From: Methanobacteriota archaeon
GTDB taxonomy: Archaea; Thermoplasmatota; Poseidoniia; Poseidoniales; Poseidoniaceae
Reading direction: 5' to 3'
NCBI GenBank assembly: GCA_002727485.1
Contig: PBXE01000007.1
Coordinates: 1-6,927, forward strand
DNA: 6,927 nt
Shown: piece after piece, positions 1 through 4,234 of the stretch
Layout of the letters: every line of letters begins with the position of its first letter
Numbering within the stretch: the stretch's first letter is position 1
Notes under the pieces: generated by a model
Told to the model about the DNA's origin: nothing
Databases searched by the model: none
Seen by the model: the letters and a program-made list of their open reading frames with translations, nothing else
Program-made: the position numbers and the translations under genes

Positions 1-1
1 A

Positions 2-169
2 ATGGGTGGACAAGTCGTCCAAGGTGGCCAAATGATGCAAACTACAACAACAATGCAACAACCTGTCTATCAGCAAGTTGCTCAAACACCGGTTCAGCCT
101 CAGACAACAATGCAGCAACCTGCAGAACAATCTGTATGGGAACAAAAATCACCTGAGAATCCATTTTGA
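2..169 (+). CDS. Gln/Thr/Pro-rich C-terminal tail of an unidentified protein (5' end probably outside the window)
   Basis: The frame is open from the left edge to a TGA at 167-169. The ATG at 2-4 gives 55 residues but is probably an internal Met, since only one base precedes it and no start signal can be judged. The visible part is low-complexity and likely disordered: Gln, Thr, Pro and Met dominate, and the segment TTMQQP recurs after 19 residues (residues 16-21 and 35-40). It ends WEQKSPENPF, with an NPF at the very C-terminus. Such Q/P-rich tails often follow membrane or zinc-ribbon domains in marine archaeal proteins, but the folded part is outside the window, so no function can be given. 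The gene converges on the SCO1 gene with one base between the two stop codons. That the frame is coding is supported by the in-frame amino-acid-level repeat and the fitted stop; confidence is moderate. Confidence 0.6.
   Translation: MGGQVVQGGQMMQTTTTMQQPVYQQVAQTPVQPQTTMQQPAEQSVWEQKSPENPF
47..122 (+). repeat. Two 19-bp direct-repeat copies inside the Q/P-rich tail
   Basis: ACAACAATGCAACAACCTG at 47-65 recurs at 104-122 with a single difference (A to G at the eleventh base... CAGCAACC in place of CAACAACC). The offset is 57 bases, exactly 19 codons, so both copies encode TTMQQP in the same frame. This looks like a tandem-duplication remnant in a low-complexity tail rather than a regulatory repeat. 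Confidence 0.6.
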
Positions 170-170
170 T

Positions 171-830
171 TTAGATAGTGATTTGCTTATTTTCTTTAAG
201 CAATTTTGTTATGTCACTTTTTATCCCGTCGACATCCCAATTAGTATCATCCCAACGCACTCTTTGATAGCCTTCACTATCAACAATTACTATTCCATTA
301 TTATGCTCAATTGAATAGTATACAGTATGTCCTCGTCCACTAATACTAGTACTATTTTCTGATTCTGTAAGTACGATACCAATTTCAAAATCAGTCCATA
401 TTTTTTCGATCTCTGAAAGATTCTCATCATTTAGAAATTCAACAGATAAATGAGGCCATGATACATTGAAGTAATCTTTGTAATCATTAATTAATTCCCA
501 CGAGTCTCTCCAAGGGTCTACTGTGATAGAAATAATGCTAATATTAGTGCCCATATCTAACTCAAATTCATCATAAATTTGTTTCAAATCGGCAGTGAAA
601 ACCGGACAATGATTAGGACAATTACTATAAAAAAAATTTACAATAACTATTTTCCCATCTAGGGTTTGTGAATTAAAATAATCTCCATTTGAGTCAGTTA
701 GATTAAATTCGGAGAATGAAATATTTGAATTAATATCTTTACCATCAAAAATGTCTTTTTCTATTGACGAAAGACAACCGCTACTTAGCATCATTAAAAT
801 AATACAAAATAGCGAAAATTTCACCTTCAT
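171..830 (-). CDS. SCO1/SenC-family copper chaperone, membrane-anchored lipoprotein
   Basis: The 219-residue protein is a thioredoxin-fold SCO protein; the family delivers copper to, or reduces, the CuA site of cytochrome c oxidase on the outer face of the membrane. Residues 1-19 are a signal peptide ending in a lipobox-like LSSGC, so Cys19 is a probable lipid anchor. The metal-binding CPNHC motif (Cys71, Cys75) follows IVIVNFFYSN, as in other SCO proteins. ITVDPWRDSWELINDY (102-117) is the family's second motif, and GHTVYY supplies the third copper ligand, His168. Length is normal for the family. The chosen ATG gives a complete signal peptide and lies four bases after the stop of the YHYH protein, so the two are almost certainly co-transcribed and probably coupled; no strong ribosome-binding site is visible. 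Family assignment is firm. That the target is a haem-copper oxidase is family knowledge, as none is in the window. Confidence 0.93.
   Translation of the reverse strand: MKVKFSLFCIILMMLSSGCLSSIEKDIFDGKDINSNISFSEFNLTDSNGDYFNSQTLDGKIVIVNFFYSNCPNHCPVFTADLKQIYDEFELDMGTNISIISITVDPWRDSWELINDYKDYFNVSWPHLSVEFLNDENLSEIEKIWTDFEIGIVLTESENSTSISGRGHTVYYSIEHNNGIVIVDSEGYQRVRWDDTNWDVDGIKSDITKLLKENKQITI
183..207 (+). terminator. Possible hairpin plus T-run terminator for the rightward gene
   Basis: A 7-bp inverted repeat, TTGCTTA (183-189) and TAAGCAA (197-203), encloses a 7-base T-rich loop and is followed directly by TTTT (204-207). It begins 14 bases after the rightward stop codon. It lies inside the last codons of the convergent SCO1 gene, so the rightward transcript would end antisense to SCO1. 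The stem is AT-rich and could be chance. Archaeal termination depends mainly on T-tracts, and several T-runs lie between 187 and 222, so termination in this region is more secure than the hairpin itself. Confidence 0.3.
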
Positions 831-834
831 GGGT

Positions 835-3741
835 TCAACTCTTTTTTGTCCTGATAAGTGTTAGAGATACTATAACAAGCCAAATTAAAGTTACATCCCA
901 AAATATACCTAGTAAATTAGTAGAATCTGAATTATCATCTAACAACTCCGGCATGTGTGAATAAATTACTTGAGTAGAAAATCCACCTTGGCCGCCGCCA
1001 CCACCGCCGCCAGAATTAGCATTACTCATATCGGCAACTCCATGATAACAGAGTAGGAAATATGGGAAACCAATCATTGGAACAGTATTACCATCAGTAT
1101 CAACGACTGTTTTTGAAGAGCCACTAATTGGTGTAGATACATAATAATAGGTTCCTTCAGGAAATTCTGGTGTTGCTCCAAATCTTCCATTACATTGGTC
1201 TAAATCACCCAATCCAGCCACATAATTCCAGTCATCTATTCCATTGTATCCTTGATCACCTCCATCTGAGGTTCGCTCAACCTCATAAGAGGATTTCAAT
1301 GGAACTACTTGTCCATTATCATTCCAACCATACATTCCATAAATTGGATAACCGTCAAATGCCCATCCAATAATTGAAGAATGTTGGGTCGAATCGAGGT
1401 CTGTATAATCATAATTTACTATTGTCTCACCGTTAGGGTCATCCCAAAATTGACACATAGCATCATAGTGGTAATGTACCCCTCCAGGTCCATTATGAGC
1501 TCCACAATAACCTAGATCAATTGGTTGACGGTCTTCATCGAAATAAAGGAATTCAAGTGCTACTGCATCCCCTCCTGGGCCTTCTTCAGGACCAAATATA
1601 GGTACTCCATTTACCGCTACCGCTACTGCACCTCTATCGGGTGCACATTCATATGCTCCATTAGCTGCTGGACAATTTGCTGAATTATGTCCTCCTGTAG
1701 TGTCTTCAATTGGATTTAATGGGATTGTCCAGTCCAAATTTTTCTCATTTGCGTTAGCAGCAAAGGCAGATAACCAATTATGATTAGGAATTGAATTAGA
1801 AATTACTTGCATATTATTGGAATCAATTGTAACTGAAACTTCGCATTGGAACCATGGCCCAGAACCTCCGCCTCCACCTGATTGACCTGCACCTCGAGTA
1901 TTAGAGGTATAGGAATTGCCTTCTCCATTCAAATCTTTTACCCATGGCCCTTGATTATCTTGACATAACCATGAATCGGATTTTTCAAATGTCTGTAAAC
2001 CCTCTAAGATGAAATCTAAAATTGTATCAAATGTAGCATCGCTCTGATAAGGTAAATGATGGTCTGCTGTACTACTATGAACATCTAGTGAATTGGTGAA
2101 TTTATTTGCTAAGGCGGGCGCCATACCTTTGAATGCATCATCATTCTCACCAGAAAATACCATGGCAGGAATATCAAATGGTGCGACTGCATCTATGGTA
2201 TCTATCAAACCTTCATGAGTGGTAGGAAGATATCCATTGTACATAAGAGCACGATTGAATGTTTTATCAGTGTTAGCCAGATAAACTGGTACCATTGCAG
2301 CTCCTTGTGAATATCCTAAAATTGCATAAAATGGACCATTATCTTCAACCATCTGGTCTAGGTATGAAATTGAGAGGTCAGCCCAGTTAGGGTCTGTTGT
2401 AGGTTCTCCTTTACCACCTGGTGGATCTTTAATCCACACATTGTTATTTTCAGGAGTACTAGCAAATACAAAGTCAAATCCAGGTAAAGCATCCATCAAA
2501 TCTTGGGTTCCTTGTTGATTTCTTAACCCATTAGCTGTTTCTCCACCACCGTGAAGTGCCAAAATCTTGGGTCGTGAAATCGGCTCTGGCTCTTCTTTCT
2601 GAGAGTCTGAACATCCAACGTCATCTACTTGTTCACCAAGTGGAGTATTTGGACACTGATCTATATTATCAGAAACTCCATCATTATCACTATCAATTTG
2701 AGAACTAGAACATCCAGATGGATTTACTGATTCACCAATTGGTGTACCTGGGCAATAATCTTCACTATTTACAACTCCATCTGAGTCATCATCGATTTGT
2801 GAATTTGAGCAACCATTGTTGTTAACAGATTCTCCTTTAGGAGTATTTGGGCAAATATCATCGCTGTTCATAACCCCATCTAAATCATCATCTATTTGAG
2901 AATCTGAACATCCTGTAGAGTAAACTGGCTCGCCACTTGGAGTAGAGTCGCATAAATCTTCATCATCTAATATTCCATCTGAATCCGAATCTCCAGCAGG
3001 TTTAGGAGGTACTGGTAATATTACTTCAACTATAGAATTAGATGGAGTAAATAATCCGCAAGTTGCAAAAATTGTCCCATTTCCATTAACAATATCTGTA
3101 TCCATTTCCATGGAGTAATATCCAGTAGAATCATTTTTTACCCCGGTAATATCAAGTGTCGGACTTTGATACTTTGGCCTATATTCAACACTACATGTAT
3201 CTGGGAATTGATGAATTAAAATAACACTCAAATATCCCATAGATGAATTATCCGAAGGTTCATCCCACAGGAAAGCAATTTTTACAGTCTCTTCTTTTGG
3301 TGCGATGATATTTATCTCAGTAACTAATAATTCGCTTCTTTGTCCTGATTCATCGGTAACTGATGACTTGACATACCATTTTCCAGGTTCAGAATATGGA
3401 ACCTCTGTTTCCCAAGTCCCATCGGATGAGACCGAAATATCACCTACTTCAAATAACTTTAACAAGTTTATATGGAAGATTTCAACACTCACCTTAGAAG
3501 TGATGGGAGATTCATCGGTTACAAATCCATTTAGAGTGACGTTTTCGCCGTCCCAGTTTTTAGAATAATTACCAATCATTATTTTTGGAACTAAATTCAC
3601 TTGGGTTTCTGAATTTTTTTCATCGGGTTTTTCATCCTCAGAATCGTCATTTTCTTCAGAATTTATAACTATGGTAAAAAAACCACCACTGATTAAAATT
3701 GCGACCAATAGGCCTGCAAAAAAGGACGTTTTTCCATCCAT
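835..3741 (-). CDS. Large cell-surface protein: beta-sandwich domains, four TSP3 repeats, FSH1-type serine hydrolase, YHYH domain, C-terminal anchor
   Basis: 968 residues, exported. Order: N-terminal hydrophobic signal or anchor (6-26); acidic Glu/Asp linker (29-46); an Ig-like beta domain (about 50-147); a second beta-rich domain (151-245) with Cys183 and Cys228; four 33-residue TSP3 repeats (250-381) with DxDxDG calcium loops; an alpha/beta hydrolase domain (391-590) most like FSH1, with KILALHGGG, the nucleophile elbow GYSQG (Ser478), Asp534 or Asp535 in SGENDD, and His561 in DHHLPY; a glycine linker (622-626); a YHYH domain (about 633-902) with GGVHYHYD (753-760), GWAFDGYPIYG (792-802) and DQCNGRFG (848-855); a poly-Gly linker (911-920); a transmembrane helix (943-963); and a basic tail. 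There are 18 cysteines, all outside the hydrolase domain and apparently in nearby pairs, which fits disulfides outside the cell. The ATG fits the signal sequence and a leaderless promoter 27 bases upstream. Hydrolase substrate and YHYH function are unknown; metal binding by the His cluster is inference. Confidence 0.92.
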   Translation of the reverse strand: MDGKTSFFAGLLVAILISGGFFTIVINSEENDDSEDEKPDEKNSETQVNLVPKIMIGNYSKNWDGENVTLNGFVTDESPITSKVSVEIFHINLLKLFEVGDISVSSDGTWETEVPYSEPGKWYVKSSVTDESGQRSELLVTEINIIAPKEETVKIAFLWDEPSDNSSMGYLSVILIHQFPDTCSVEYRPKYQSPTLDITGVKNDSTGYYSMEMDTDIVNGNGTIFATCGLFTPSNSIVEVILPVPPKPAGDSDSDGILDDEDLCDSTPSGEPVYSTGCSDSQIDDDLDGVMNSDDICPNTPKGESVNNNGCSNSQIDDDSDGVVNSEDYCPGTPIGESVNPSGCSSSQIDSDNDGVSDNIDQCPNTPLGEQVDDVGCSDSQKEEPEPISRPKILALHGGGETANGLRNQQGTQDLMDALPGFDFVFASTPENNNVWIKDPPGGKGEPTTDPNWADLSISYLDQMVEDNGPFYAILGYSQGAAMVPVYLANTDKTFNRALMYNGYLPTTHEGLIDTIDAVAPFDIPAMVFSGENDDAFKGMAPALANKFTNSLDVHSSTADHHLPYQSDATFDTILDFILEGLQTFEKSDSWLCQDNQGPWVKDLNGEGNSYTSNTRGAGQSGGGGGSGPWFQCEVSVTIDSNNMQVISNSIPNHNWLSAFAANANEKNLDWTIPLNPIEDTTGGHNSANCPAANGAYECAPDRGAVAVAVNGVPIFGPEEGPGGDAVALEFLYFDEDRQPIDLGYCGAHNGPGGVHYHYDAMCQFWDDPNGETIVNYDYTDLDSTQHSSIIGWAFDGYPIYGMYGWNDNGQVVPLKSSYEVERTSDGGDQGYNGIDDWNYVAGLGDLDQCNGRFGATPEFPEGTYYYVSTPISGSSKTVVDTDGNTVPMIGFPYFLLCYHGVADMSNANSGGGGGGGQGGFSTQVIYSHMPELLDDNSDSTNLLGIFWDVTLIWLVIVSLTLIRTKKS
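2599..2994 (-). repeat. Four in-frame 33-codon TSP3 calcium-binding repeats
   Basis: Residues 250-282, 283-315, 316-348 and 349-381 of the surface protein are four copies with an exact 33-residue (99-base) period. Each has an Asp-rich DxDxDG loop, then D-x-C-(P/D)-x-T-P-x-G-E, then GCSxSQ. Each carries two cysteines exactly 14 residues apart (264/278, 297/311, 330/344, 363/377), probably one disulfide per repeat. TSP3-like repeats bind calcium and form stiff spacers, so here they probably hold the hydrolase and YHYH domains away from the N-terminal domains. The first copy is the most diverged (CDSTP in place of CPxTP). Confidence 0.92.
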
Positions 3742-3755
3742 AAAATAACTAAAAT

Positions 3756-3802
3756 GTTAGAACATATAATATATCGCAATATATGTATAACCAAGTTCTA
3801 AC
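3756..3802 (-). terminator. Inverted repeat filling the spacer: terminator-like hairpin overlapping a promoter
   Basis: Perfect 8-bp arms, GTTAGAAC (3756-3763) and GTTCTAAC (3795-3802), are 39 bases apart centre to centre. Between them an inner AT-rich stem (about 3764-3774 against 3779-3789, loop CGCA, one bulged G) can also form. Read on the minus strand the structure begins directly after the TAA of the ABA4-like gene and is followed by the T-rich stretch ATTTTAGTTATTTT just before the next ATG. That suits a terminator for the upstream pair. It could equally be a two-site operator flanking the TATA box. The arms are seen in the sequence; the role is inferred. Confidence 0.45.
3764..3773 (-). 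promoter_or_regulatory. Archaeal TATA box for a leaderless transcript of the surface-protein/SCO1 pair
   Basis: On the minus strand TATATTATAT (3773 to 3764) is centred about 27 bases before the ATG at 3741. Archaeal TATA boxes sit about 25-27 bases before the transcription start, so the message would start at or next to the ATG with no leader and no need for a ribosome-binding site; none is seen. The surrounding spacer is rich in A/T, so the exact box is uncertain. It lies between the arms of an inverted repeat, which could affect access to it. Confidence 0.5.
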
Positions 3803-4234
3803 TTATTCTTTAAAATCCCAAGTCGATAATAATCCTAACAAGAAACCGAATGGAGCGACCATCATTGAAAGAATCAATATTGGTGTTGAAACATAAATCG
3901 GTCTATCAAGTTCGACCATTCTTTTCCAAATGTATCTTCCAGCAAGAAGATCAAAGGCTAAGAAATGTAGCCAACCAATAATTATCACATCATCATCTTG
4001 GAAGAAATCAATGACCAACTGTGGTGTTGGCATTTCACTACCTAAGGTGATGAAAATATCAGGTAAATTTGGTATTACTAAGATCGTGTATGGAATCAAT
4101 AATGGTAGAATACAAATTCGAATGTCATTCATTGCTTTAGCGGTAATATCATGCTTGGGTAAAAACCACATCAAACCCCAAAAAGGTATAATCCATATCG
4201 ACGAAATCCAAAACATAATCTCTGTTATTTCCAT
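3803..4234 (-). CDS. ABA4-like (DUF4281) family four-helix membrane protein
   Basis: The 143-residue protein has four hydrophobic segments (about 5-25, 38-58, 83-100, 114-136). The diagnostic stretch is WLHFLAFDLLAGRYIW (88-103), matching the family signature W-x-H-x-L-A-F-D-L-x-x-G-R. The N-terminal FWISSIWIIPFWGLMWFLP (8-26) and the late AP-x-G segment (127-130) also match. The family is named after plant ABA4, needed for neoxanthin formation in the abscisic acid route; prokaryotic members are uncharacterised. Its ATG shares one base with the stop of the exporter (TAATG), and a good ribosome-binding site sits inside the exporter's last codons, so the two are translated together. A role in carotenoid or isoprenoid-lipid chemistry is possible but rests only on the plant homologue; no carotenoid gene is in the window. 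The family call was made from motif memory, not a search. Confidence 0.78.
   Translation of the reverse strand: MEITEIMFWISSIWIIPFWGLMWFLPKHDITAKAMNDIRICILPLLIPYTILVIPNLPDIFITLGSEMPTPQLVIDFFQDDDVIIIGWLHFLAFDLLAGRYIWKRMVELDRPIYVSTPILILSMMVAPFGFLLGLLSTWDFKE

Noticed and set aside
78..314. Rightward 78-codon open frame starting inside the Q/P tail
   Set aside because: It runs across the convergent junction and antisense to SCO1, has no recognisable motif, and competes with two better-supported frames.
866..879. TATA-like GTTATAGTA on the minus strand ahead of SCO1
   Set aside because: It lies about 40 bases before the SCO1 ATG, too far for a leaderless start, and inside the transmembrane-helix codons of the upstream gene; the four-base gap makes co-transcription simpler.
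991..1011. GC-rich triplet run (GGC/GGT-type glycine codons) as a possible microsatellite or frameshift site
   Set aside because: It is an ordinary poly-Gly linker with mixed glycine codons, and the frame is intact on both sides.
1170..1373. Rightward 67-codon frame opposite the YHYH domain
   Set aside because: Its His/Leu-rich translation is what the complement of a Trp/Asp/Gly-rich coding region gives; the opposite strand has a clear domain.
2599..2994. 99-base periodic repeat as a possible CRISPR-like array
   Set aside because: The period is in frame and encodes TSP3 repeats; the DNA copies are diverged at synonymous positions and there are no unique spacers.
3305..3568. Rightward 87-codon frame opposite the Ig-like domain
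   Set aside because: No start signal or motif, and it lies wholly inside a well-supported gene.
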